A DNA stretch of 5,815 nt from a bacterium (GCA_021811305.1 JAJZPD010000035.1:1-5815), one strand, 5' to 3'. Shown: positions 1 through 4,668, counted from the first letter of the stretch. Made by a program: numbers and translations. The notes: generated by a model from the letters alone, not told the origin.

Positions 1-1
1 T

Positions 2-931
2 TTAACTTTGGCTTTAAGCATCTCTTTCGCTCGGCTGCTGGCTAATAACGAAAATCTTCCGCTCTACGAATTCCTCCGGCGCCAGAGCGCCGGGGCCTCA
101 TCTTCGTTCCCGCGGCTTCTTTTTAACTTGATTAACGGAGGGTTGCATGTCTCCGTCTCCGATACTCCTCTTCCGTTCCAGGAATACTTGGTCGTTCCTA
201 AAACCAACAGCCCCGAGGAAGCTTTAAAGACGGGCTTTGAATTCATTGAAACACTGAAGGGGGTGCTTGCTCCACGCGGAGAAGCGGACCGTTTCGGCGA
301 CGAGGGGGGATTTGTCGTTTCTGGGCTCGATCCCGAACTAGGGCTGGAGCTTTTGGACGATGCGCGGCGCGTTTACGGCGACCGAGTGGATTTATCAATC
401 GATGCCGCCGCCTCCAGTTTATGGGATGCTCGCGAGAATATTTACAAATGGAGATCGCAGACCTGGACCGGCGAGGAACTGCTAAAGATTTATGAGTGGA
501 TTATCAAACGCTACGGCCTTTTATCAATCGAAGATCCGTTCGATGAGGAGAGGATGGAGGAGTGGCAGAAACTATCGCGGGAGAGAGGAGGTGTTTGGAT
601 AATCGGGGACGATCTGACGGTGACTAATGTCGAAAGGATAAAAAAAGCGGCTCAGGCGCAGGCGGCGAGCGGAGTGATTATCAAGCCGAACCAAATCGGA
701 ACGGTTAGCGAGACGATTTCCGCCGTAAATCTGGCCAGGCAATTCGATTGGAAGGTTGTCGTCAGCCACCGCAGCGGCGAGACCGACGACGACTTCATTG
801 CCGACCTGGCATACGGCATCGGTGCTGATGGGCTAAAGTCGGGCTCTCCCCTCCAAAGCGAAAGGCTGGTAAAATATAAAAGATTGGTGCAGATCGAAAA
901 GTCGCTAAAACAAGAAATAAATAAGCAATAA
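2..931 (+). CDS. eno: Enolase, 5'-truncated by the window edge
   Basis: Enolase (phosphopyruvate hydratase) converts 2-phosphoglycerate to phosphoenolpyruvate in cytosolic glycolysis/gluconeogenesis. About 309 residues are readable; the family is about 410-430, so roughly the first 110 residues (most of the N-terminal domain) lie upstream. The first readable residues match the family stretch just before 'LPLY', so the TTG at position 8 is an internal Leu codon, not a start. Counting that Leu as residue 1, the barrel motifs appear in order: NGG-x-H (43-47), GDEGG with the catalytic Glu (97-101), Asp132 in SIDAAAS and Glu175 in SIEDP (metal ligands), GDD (200-202), Lys226 in IIKPNQIG (catalytic base), SHRSGET (253-259) and Lys277 in GLKSGS. 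All key residues are present, so the enzyme should be active. The stretch after NGG-x-H is divergent and about three residues longer than in E. coli. It ends 4 bp before the dehydrogenase, suggesting an operon. Identity is secure. Confidence 0.96.
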   Translation, partial: LTLALSISFARLLANNENLPLYEFLRRQSAGASSSFPRLLFNLINGGLHVSVSDTPLPFQEYLVVPKTNSPEEALKTGFEFIETLKGVLAPRGEADRFGDEGGFVVSGLDPELGLELLDDARRVYGDRVDLSIDAAASSLWDARENIYKWRSQTWTGEELLKIYEWIIKRYGLLSIEDPFDEERMEEWQKLSRERGGVWIIGDDLTVTNVERIKKAAQAQAASGVIIKPNQIGTVSETISAVNLARQFDWKVVVSHRSGETDDDFIADLAYGIGADGLKSGSPLQSERLVKYKRLVQIEKSLKQEINKQ

Positions 932-935
932 AAAA

Positions 936-1949
936 ATGAAAATCGGATTTTTTGAAATAGAGGAATGGGAGGAGAAGTATATGAGAGAAAAACTGGCCGG
1001 GAACGAGATGACCTTTACCCGCGCTGAACTAAATGCCGAAAATCTGCCGGCGGAGAGGGACTACGACGCGATTTCGATTTTCGTCGGATCAAAAATCGAT
1101 GGCGCTGTCCTTGCCGCTTTCCCCAACCTGAAGCTGATAGCCACCCGTACTACCGGCTTCGACCATATCGATTTGCCGGCGGCCAGCGCCAAAGGGGTCG
1201 TAGTCTCGAGCGTTCCATCCTACGGGGAGAACACCGTCGCGGAATTCGCCTTCGGATTGCTTTTAAATGTTTCTCGCAAGATTTACAAGTCTTTTGACCG
1301 CATCCGCGAAACCGGATCATACAGCTTGGAGGGACTGCAAGGATTCGATCTCAAAGGAAAGACGATGGGAGTGATCGGCACCGGCCGGATCGGCCGCTAC
1401 TCAATCGCTATTGCCAACGGCTTTGGCATGAAAGTCGTGGCCTTTGACGCCTATCCCAAGCCGGAGCTGGAGAGTCAACTGAACTTTAAGTATCTGTCGC
1501 TCGACGAGCTGCTACAGTCCGCGGACGTGATAACCATCCACGTTCCTTATCTGCCGTCGACCCACCATCTTATAAACAAGGACAATGTTGGTAAGATTAA
1601 GAAAGGAGCGGTCCTCATCAATACCGCCCGGGGCGCAGTGGTGGAAACCGACGCCTTGATCCAGGCTTTGAGCGACGGGACGTTGGCGGGTGCTGGATTG
1701 GATGTTTTGGAGGAAGAGGGGCCGACCCAGGACGAACTGCAATTCCTGCTTAAAGGACACCCGAACGAGGAGAATATGAAGACCGTTTTACAGAACAACG
1801 CCTTGGTCGACATGGAGAACGTCATTATCACTCCGCACAACGCCTTTAATACCAAGGAGGCGATAATGCGGATCCTCGACACCACTTCCGACAACATTGT
1901 TAAGTTCATCGGCGGACAGCCGCAAAATGTGGTCAAGCCGGAGGCGTAA
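936..1949 (+). CDS. D-isomer-specific 2-hydroxyacid dehydrogenase, probably D-lactate dehydrogenase
   Basis: A cytosolic NAD-dependent enzyme that would reduce pyruvate to D-lactate and regenerate NAD+ in fermentation. The 337-residue length is normal. The N-terminal catalytic half includes RTTGFDHIDL (71-80), the form typical of D-lactate dehydrogenases. The Rossmann nucleotide site is GTGRIG (148-153), with Asp171 at the end of the second strand indicating NAD rather than NADP. The catalytic triad is Arg232 (NTARGA), Glu261 (LDVLEEEGP) and His301 (TPHNAF). Arg-to-Glu spacing equals that of Lactobacillus D-LDH; the Glu-to-His interval is about eight residues longer, filled by a charged loop. 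The start is the ATG 4 bp after the enolase stop, giving the usual family N-terminus (MKIGFFE); no Shine-Dalgarno is visible, so translational coupling is possible. The family also holds glycerate, phosphoglycerate and hydroxyisocaproate dehydrogenases, so the substrate is inferred. Lying next to enolase fits pyruvate-to-lactate fermentation. Confidence 0.93.
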   Translation: MKIGFFEIEEWEEKYMREKLAGNEMTFTRAELNAENLPAERDYDAISIFVGSKIDGAVLAAFPNLKLIATRTTGFDHIDLPAASAKGVVVSSVPSYGENTVAEFAFGLLLNVSRKIYKSFDRIRETGSYSLEGLQGFDLKGKTMGVIGTGRIGRYSIAIANGFGMKVVAFDAYPKPELESQLNFKYLSLDELLQSADVITIHVPYLPSTHHLINKDNVGKIKKGAVLINTARGAVVETDALIQALSDGTLAGAGLDVLEEEGPTQDELQFLLKGHPNEENMKTVLQNNALVDMENVIITPHNAFNTKEAIMRILDTTSDNIVKFIGGQPQNVVKPEA

Positions 1950-1959
1950 GGGTAAGGCA

Positions 1960-1987
1960 TTGAATTGTTTCGATCCGAGATTAAAAT
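1960..1987 (+). promoter_or_regulatory. Predicted sigma-70-type promoter of hsp20
   Basis: The -35 candidate TTGAAT (1960-1965) and the -10 candidate TAAAAT (1982-1987) are separated by 16 bp. Transcription would start near 1994, giving a leader of about 27 nt before the ATG at 2021. The -10 lies inside a small hairpin, GAGAT-TAAA-ATCTC (1977-1990). No CIRCE operator (TTAGCACTC-N9-GAGTGCTAA) is present. Predicted from sequence only. Confidence 0.5.
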
Positions 1988-2004
1988 CTCAATAAAGGTC
2001 GCAA

Positions 2005-2018
2005 AAGTTTTTCAACTT
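2005..2018 (+). promoter_or_regulatory. Small inverted repeat just upstream of the hsp20 start
   Basis: AAGTT (2005-2009) and AACTT (2014-2018) flank a TTTC loop and end two bases before the hsp20 ATG. The leader has no Shine-Dalgarno at normal distance; the only purine match, AAAGG at 1994-1998, is about 22 nt upstream. A weak AU-rich hairpin that melts on warming would suit a heat-shock gene, but a 5-bp stem is thin evidence. It could be chance in AT-rich DNA. Confidence 0.25.
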
Positions 2019-2020
2019 CA

Positions 2021-2449
2021 ATGGCATTAGTACCATGGGACCCTTTCCGCGAAGCCGGAAGCTTTTTCGGTGAAGATGACTGGTTCTTGCCGGTGGTGTC
2101 GCGCGGCGGGCTATTGCAGCCGGCAATGGATGTTTATGAAACCGATAAGAACGTGGTAGCTGAGCTGAACCTTCCCGGAGTCGATCCGGAAAAAGTGAAA
2201 GTGGCCGTTAAAGATCAGATATTGCGCGTCAGCGGCTCAACCGAAGAGAAGAAGGAAGAGAAGGGCAAGGGCTATTGGCGGCAAGAGATCAAGCGCGGCT
2301 CATTTGAGCGAGCGGCGAGGCTGCCGGCCGATGTTAATGAGAAGAAAGTGGAGGCGACATACGAGAAAGGAGTTCTGAAAATTATTATGCCCAAGGCGTC
2401 TTCGCCAAAATCTGAGACGAAGATTAAGGTAAAAGCTAAAGGCAAGTAG
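2021..2449 (+). CDS. hsp20: Hsp20/alpha-crystallin small heat-shock protein
   Basis: An ATP-independent cytosolic holdase that binds unfolding proteins and hands them to ATP-dependent chaperones. At 142 residues it is typical for bacteria. The N-terminus has the family's hydrophobic opening with WDPFRE (6-11). The alpha-crystallin domain spans about 34-125: it begins with PAMDVYETD, contains AELNLPGVDPEKVKV, and ends with the signature A-x4-GVL (Ala112, Gly117-Val118-Leu119) in ATYEKGVLKI. The short C-terminal tail carries an I-x-V motif (Ile135, Val137), which docks onto neighbouring domains in oligomers. A Lys/Glu-rich loop lies at 74-84 (TEEKKEEKGKG), where the dimerisation loop usually sits. 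The gene has its own upstream promoter and is closed by a perfect palindrome 3 bp after the stop, so it is probably monocistronic. An in-frame TAA at 1982 limits upstream extension, and there is no alternative ATG, GTG or TTG between. Identity is secure. Confidence 0.97.
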   Translation: MALVPWDPFREAGSFFGEDDWFLPVVSRGGLLQPAMDVYETDKNVVAELNLPGVDPEKVKVAVKDQILRVSGSTEEKKEEKGKGYWRQEIKRGSFERAARLPADVNEKKVEATYEKGVLKIIMPKASSPKSETKIKVKAKGK

Positions 2450-2452
2450 CTT

Positions 2453-2486
2453 CAGAAAACATCCGCCGGCCGGCGGATGTTTTCTG
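2453..2486. terminator. Perfect 34-bp palindrome, probable terminator of hsp20
   Basis: A perfect inverted repeat centred between 2469 and 2470 begins 3 bp after the hsp20 stop. Each 17-bp arm consists of an A/T-rich outer part (CAGAAAAC / GTTTTCTG) and a GC core. The 3' arm therefore supplies a TTTT tract inside the stem, as in bidirectional terminators. The decamer GCCGGCCGGC (2465-2474) at its heart recurs exactly in the hairpin at 3466-3503. There is no separate long U-run after the stem, so Rho-independent function is likely but not proven. Confidence 0.75.
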
Positions 2487-2493
2487 TCTGTAT

Positions 2494-2521
2494 TTGGCGT
2501 TGCGTAAAATTGGTTTAAAAT
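2494..2521 (+). promoter_or_regulatory. Predicted promoter of the HD-domain gene, leaderless type
   Basis: TTGGCG (2494-2499) is a 4/6 match to the -35 consensus and TAAAAT (2516-2521) a 5/6 match to the -10, with 16 bp between them. The ATG at 2529 is only 7 bp after the -10, so transcription should start at or next to the start codon. No Shine-Dalgarno precedes the ATG, which agrees with a leaderless mRNA. Confidence 0.5.
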
Positions 2522-2528
2522 TCTCCGA

Positions 2529-3098
2529 ATGAACGATTATAAAAGAAGAGCTTTAGAGCTTTTAAATACGTATATCAAAAATCAAGGACTGGTTAAACAC
2601 AATCTGGCCGCCGGCGCGCTTATGAAAGCCCTGGCGCATTATTATGGCAAGGACGAGGAAGGAGATCTGTGGGAATTGGCCGGCTTAGTGCACGACCTGG
2701 ATTGGGAAATGACGCAGAGCGAGCCGGAAAGACACACCGAGCCGGCGGCCGAGATATTAAGAAGCGAAAACTTCCCGCCGGAGGTGATAGAGGCGGTTTA
2801 TCGGCACAACTTCCACGCCAATCATCCGGCGCCGGAGACTTTGATGGAAAAAGCGCTGTATTACACCGAGGAGGCGACCGGACTAATTGTTGCGGCGGCG
2901 TTGGTTTTGCCTTCAAAGAAAATTTCCGATCTGACGGTGGACAGCGTGATAAAAAGATTCAAGGAAAGGTCTTTCGCCCGAGGCGTCGATAGGGGGCTGC
3001 TTTTGGAAATGGAGGACAAATTAGGTTTAAAAGTGGAGGAGCTTATAAAAATCGCCTTGCCAGCCCTACAGGGAATACACGAGGAGCTGGGATTATAA
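2529..3098 (+). CDS. HD-superfamily predicted hydrolase (COG2316-like)
   Basis: A 189-residue soluble protein with an HD domain, a metal-dependent phosphohydrolase fold; substrate unknown. Putative metal ligands are His24 (KHNLAAGA), the HD pair His55-Asp56 (AGLVHDLDW), and downstream His69, His93 and His96 (YRHNFH). The order and the following segment (EKALYYTEEATGLIVAAALVLPSKKI, roughly 107-132) resemble COG2316 predicted HD hydrolases. As I recall, that family has Asp at the last ligand position (DELTG), whereas this protein has Glu114. The C-terminus is helical (FARGVDRGLLLEMEDKLGL onwards) and full length for the family. The start is the ATG just downstream of a -10 box, with no ribosome-binding site. 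It stands alone between the palindrome at 2453-2486 and an A-rich repeat that begins right at its stop codon. Nucleotide or phosphate-ester hydrolysis is only a family-level expectation. Confidence 0.85.
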   Translation: MNDYKRRALELLNTYIKNQGLVKHNLAAGALMKALAHYYGKDEEGDLWELAGLVHDLDWEMTQSEPERHTEPAAEILRSENFPPEVIEAVYRHNFHANHPAPETLMEKALYYTEEATGLIVAAALVLPSKKISDLTVDSVIKRFKERSFARGVDRGLLLEMEDKLGLKVEELIKIALPALQGIHEELGL

Positions 3099-3200
3099 AG
3101 CGCAAAAATAAGTGCAAAGCGAAAAGTGCAAAACTCAAAATAATTGACGGTTAACAGACTGCCGTTGTTTTTCGCTTTTAGCTTTACGCTTTGCGATTAT
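3099..3200. repeat. A-rich imperfect inverted repeat (GCAAAGCG family)
   Basis: The left arm (3108-3140) and the reverse complement of the right arm (3168-3200) match at 24 of 33 positions, sharing GCAAAGCG and AAAG words. Between them sits TTGACGG...CCGTT, itself a small ACGG/CCGT stem followed by TGTTTTT, which may help end transcription of the HD gene. Shorter words (AGCGCAAAA, GCAAAGC, CAAAATAA, ACGG) recur in the same order at the 3' end of the yvcK-like gene, so this looks like a dispersed repeat rather than a one-off terminator. No coding potential is seen. Confidence 0.6.
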
Positions 3201-3243
3201 TTGTTGTATATTCCCTTTGTCGAAGAAATAGGAAATTACGCAA

Positions 3244-3447
3244 ATGGGAATGTTCGATCAGTTCAAGGCGGCTCAGAATATGATGAAAAATATGAGCCCC
3301 GATCAGATTAAGGAGCTTATGGAGCAAGCGAAGGAAAGCCAAGCGATGCTTAATAAAGAAATTAAGAAGGTTGTTGAGGAGGAGATTGCTAGGAGGAATT
3401 TGGTGAGCCGCGATGAGGTTCTGAGGCTTATCAAAGAGAACAGGTAA
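3244..3447 (+). CDS. Small charged helical protein of unknown function (67 aa)
   Basis: I do not recognise this gene with certainty. It encodes 67 residues, no signal peptide or membrane helix, and is rich in Glu, Lys, Met and Gln. An N-terminal amphipathic helix (MFDQFKAAQNMMKNM, 3-17) is followed by SPDQIKELMEQAKESQ (18-33) and a charged helix (LNKEIKKVVEEEIARRN, 36-52). It ends with LVSRDEVLRLIKENR (53-67), loosely like the C-terminus of UbiK/BMFP-type small coiled-coil proteins; a helical oligomer is plausible but only inferred. AGGAAA (3230-3235) lies 8 bp before the first ATG, the best ribosome-binding match in the window, and favours this start over the ATG two codons on. A -10-like TATATT (3207-3212) lies upstream with a poor -35. 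The composition of the reading frame and the spacing make it a real gene more likely than not. It is followed by the tRNA region, whose promoter overlaps its 3' end. Confidence 0.72.
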   Translation: MGMFDQFKAAQNMMKNMSPDQIKELMEQAKESQAMLNKEIKKVVEEEIARRNLVSRDEVLRLIKENR

Positions 3448-3456
3448 GAGTATACT
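3428..3456 (+). promoter_or_regulatory. Predicted promoter of tRNA-Ala
   Basis: TTATCA (3428-3433, 4/6 to consensus) and TATACT (3451-3456, 5/6) are spaced by an ideal 17 bp. Transcription would start near 3463, 44 bp before the mature tRNA, so the GC hairpin at 3466-3503 would form the 5' leader removed by RNase P. The -35 overlaps the last codons of the 67-residue gene. Prediction only. Confidence 0.5.
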
Positions 3457-3465
3457 AACAATCGA

Positions 3466-3503
3466 TCCGTCCCCGCCTCTGCCGGCCGGCAGAGGCGGAC
3501 GGA
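3466..3503. repeat. Long GC-rich hairpin directly before tRNA-Ala
   Basis: Reading outward from the centre (3485/3486), thirteen perfect pairs span 3473-3498. A two-base bulge (3471-3472) follows, then five more pairs (TCCGT 3466-3470 with ACGGA 3499-3503). The core GCCGGCCGGC (3481-3490) is identical to that of the palindrome after hsp20. The structure ends 3 bp before the tRNA. No T-tract follows, so it is a poor intrinsic terminator and fits better as a dispersed palindromic repeat or as an insulating leader stem. Confidence 0.75.
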
Positions 3504-3506
3504 CGA

Positions 3507-3580
3507 GGGCCTATAGTCTAGTGGTACGACGCTACATTCGCATTGTAGAGGCGCGAGTTCGATTCTCGCTAGGTCCACCA
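3507..3580 (+). tRNA. tRNA-Ala, anticodon CGC, encoded CCA
   Basis: A complete 74-nt cloverleaf. The acceptor stem GGGCCTA (3507-3513) pairs with TAGGTCC (3570-3576) and includes the G3-U70 wobble pair, the main alanine identity element. The D arm pairs GTC (3516-3518) with GAC (3528-3530), with GG in the loop. The anticodon stem CTACA/TGTAG (3532-3536, 3544-3548) closes the loop TTCGCAT with CGC at 3539-3541, reading GCG codons. The variable loop has 4 nt (3549-3552). The T arm is GCGAG/CTCGC around TTCGATT (3553-3569). Discriminator A3577 and CCA (3578-3580) are encoded. The last two bases of the CCA are also the first two bases of the downstream 40-bp repeat. Identity is secure from anticodon plus G3-U70. 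Confidence 0.97.
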
Positions 3581-3618
3581 CTTCGCTCCTCGGTTGTTGC
3601 CTCGGAGCTACGCGGTGC
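3579..3618 (+). repeat. 40-bp direct repeat, copy 1 (overlaps tRNA CCA end)
   Basis: An exact 40-bp match to copy 2 at 3626-3665 with a 47-bp period (7-bp spacer). It starts CACTTCGCTCC and ends GCGGTGC, with GCTCC near the start and GGAGC near the end able to pair, so each copy can fold into a hairpin. It shares its first two bases with the tRNA 3' CCA. No open frame with family character crosses it. Confidence 0.9.
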
Positions 3619-3625
3619 GCAGCAT

Positions 3626-3665
3626 CACTTCGCTCCTCGGTTGTTGCCTCGGAGCTACGCGGTGC
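3626..3665 (+). repeat. 40-bp direct repeat, copy 2
   Basis: Identical to 3579-3618 over 40 bp; bases on either side differ (T3625 versus C3578, A3666 versus G3619), which fixes the boundaries. It has the same internal GCTCC/GGAGC hairpin potential. It is followed by AT-rich sequence without recognisable content until the inverted copy of the repeat's first bases at 3705. Confidence 0.9.
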
Positions 3666-3704
3666 ACGCACCACAATCTTAAAAAACATAATCCAAGTAC
3701 AAAA

Positions 3705-3744
3705 AGCGAAGTGGTGCCCCGCGAAGTCGTAGGCGAAGTGGGGC
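3705..3744 (-). repeat. Inverted, diverged relative of the post-tRNA repeat
   Basis: AGCGAAGTGGTG (3705-3716) is the exact reverse complement of 3576-3587, the junction of the tRNA 3' end and repeat copy 1. GCGAAGTG recurs at 3733-3740. Read on the - strand, the segment again goes CACTTCGC...GCGGGG, like the direct copies. GCCCCGC (3716-3722) can pair with GTGGGGC (3738-3744) including one G-T pair. With copies 1 and 2 it makes an inverted-repeat-bounded block of about 140 bp (3576-3716) with no transposase. Confidence 0.6.
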
Positions 3745-3801
3745 TGCGCTTTGCCTTATAAGTATTATGTAGGTACTGGAAGTCTTTTCGCTCCCTTAAA
3801 G

Positions 3802-3810
3802 TTATCCACA
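3802..3810 (+). other. Single consensus DnaA box (TTATCCACA)
   Basis: TTATCCACA is a perfect match to the high-affinity DnaA box TTATNCACA. No second match is seen in the window and there is no adjacent AT-rich unwinding element, dnaA or dnaN, so this is not evidence for an origin. It lies about 30 bp upstream of the -10 of the membrane-protein gene. An inverted repeat TCCCG/CGGGA (3811-3829) follows directly. A single match by chance in 5.8 kb is possible. Confidence 0.35.
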
Positions 3811-3837
3811 TCCCGATAAGCTGGCGGGACTTCGGTG

Positions 3838-3846
3838 TGCTATAAT
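3838..3846 (+). promoter_or_regulatory. Extended -10 promoter of the TM-helix membrane protein
   Basis: TGC-TATAAT (3838-3846) is a perfect -10 hexamer with the TGn extension, which compensates for the lack of a recognisable -35 about 17 bp upstream. The start would be near 3853, giving a leader of about 74 nt. That leader includes a possible stem GCGCTGA (3866-3872) / TCGGCGC (3881-3887), seven pairs with one G-U, of unknown role. Confidence 0.65.
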
Positions 3847-3926
3847 TAAGTCAGACGAACGAAACGCGCTGATTGTGAGGTCGGCGCAGAGAAAAGGTCG
3901 AGTTAACACAAAGATAAAGAAGATAA

Positions 3927-4616
3927 ATGGTAGGTCAAAATTGGGTAGGGACGGTAACGTTCCCGCTGCAGCAGGTTTGGACTCAGTTCCTTAGCTATCT
4001 GCCGGCCGCGATCGGAGCCATCATCGTTTTCATCGTAGGTATAATCATTTCGGTGGTGCTCGGTTCAGCCGTAGAAAAAGGCGTTAAGGCTTTAAAGCTT
4101 GACACCTTGGTGGAGCGTACCGAGCTCGACAAAGACCTGAAGAAAGGAGGAGTGACGATGAGCCTCTCCAGGCTGATCGGAAGAGTCGTTTATTGGTTCT
4201 TCCTGATCGTTACCTTGGTTTCGGTCATCGGCATACTTCTCGGATCTTCGGTTAGCGTCTTCGCCATCATTCAGCCGGTTGTCTCGTACATCCCGCAGGT
4301 GATAGCAGCTATGATCATTCTTCTCGGCGCGGTTATCTTGGGAAGGTTCCTGAGCGGCGTCGTGAAGGCGACCATGGCCGGCGCTAAATTGCACTCGTTC
4401 AAATTCTTGAGCGCGCTTACCTATTACTCAGTGGTGGTCTTCGGATTCATCGCTGCCCTGGCCCAGCTGGGCATTGCTACTCAGTTCTTGTACGCCATGT
4501 TCGTGGCGGTTGTGGCGATGCTGGCTTTGGCTGGCGGACTGGCTTTCGGTTTGGGAGGCAAGGATTACGCCGCCCACCTCTTAGAGAGGTTCCGCGAGCA
4601 GGTTGAGGAGAGATAA
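3927..4616 (+). CDS. TM-helix repeat membrane protein, MscS-related
   Basis: A 229-residue integral inner-membrane protein with about five hydrophobic helices: 26-46, 84-106, 119-142, 160-182 and 188-210. It resembles 'conserved TM helix' (PF05552-type) proteins related to small mechanosensitive channels. An internal duplication is visible: SYLPAAIGAIIVFIVG (23-38) plus the following stretch matches SYIPQVIAAMIILLGA (120-135) and its continuation. The last helix is Gly/Ala-rich (LALAGGLAFGLGGKDYA, 199-215), like the pore-lining MscS helix. However, the beta-domain that follows in true MscS is absent; only a short charged tail remains (HLLERFREQVEER). Gated ion flux or osmotic adaptation is therefore an inference, not shown. 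An in-frame TAA directly before the ATG (3924-3926) fixes the start. The ribosome-binding site is weak (AAGAAG). It has its own extended -10 promoter and a downstream hairpin, so it is likely monocistronic. Confidence 0.85.
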   Translation: MVGQNWVGTVTFPLQQVWTQFLSYLPAAIGAIIVFIVGIIISVVLGSAVEKGVKALKLDTLVERTELDKDLKKGGVTMSLSRLIGRVVYWFFLIVTLVSVIGILLGSSVSVFAIIQPVVSYIPQVIAAMIILLGAVILGRFLSGVVKATMAGAKLHSFKFLSALTYYSVVVFGFIAALAQLGIATQFLYAMFVAVVAMLALAGGLAFGLGGKDYAAHLLERFREQVEER

Positions 4617-4630
4617 GATATCGCTTTATA

Positions 4631-4668
4631 AGAGGTCGGAAGCCGCCGTAAGGCGGCTTTCGGCTTCT
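4631..4668 (+). terminator. Hairpin terminator after the membrane-protein gene
   Basis: AAGCCGCC (4640-4647) and GGCGGCTT (4652-4659) form eight perfect pairs around a GTAA tetraloop. The stem can extend to about 17 pairs (4631-4647 with 4652-4668) using G-U pairs, which are pairs in the + strand RNA but mismatches on the other strand. That suggests it acts as RNA from the + strand. It lies 14 bp after the stop. The U-tract is poor (TTCTTA within and after the stem). Confidence 0.7.

Noticed and set aside
8..10. TTG as the start codon of a 307-residue enolase
   Set aside because: The reading frame continues to the window edge and the sequence aligns to the middle of enolase (about residue 110 onward), so the codon is an internal Leu in a gene cut by the window.
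1547..1960. Minus-strand open frame of 137 codons
   Set aside because: Antisense to the well-conserved dehydrogenase; it reads as cysteine/serine-rich noise with no domain.
1977..2018. CIRCE element or ROSE-type thermosensor before hsp20
   Set aside because: The CIRCE sequence is absent and the leader is too short for a ROSE element; only two weak 5-bp stems are visible.
2669..2992. Second + strand frame of 107 codons inside the HD gene
   Set aside because: Arg/Gly-rich product typical of a frame-shifted GC-rich coding region; the overlapping frame carries clear HD-domain motifs.
3303..3689. Minus-strand open frame of 128 codons
   Set aside because: It runs antisense across the 67-residue gene, the hairpin, the tRNA and the direct repeats; its repeated protein motif merely reflects the DNA repeat.
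3579..3744. CRISPR array
   Set aside because: Only two direct copies with a 7-bp spacer; spacer length and number do not fit CRISPR and no cas gene is present.
3802..3810. Replication origin
   Set aside because: A single DnaA box with no cluster, unwinding region or dnaA/dnaN neighbour is insufficient.
3608..3811. Minus-strand open frame of 67 codons
   Set aside because: Built almost entirely from the post-tRNA repeats and AT-rich spacer, with no recognisable domain or start signal.
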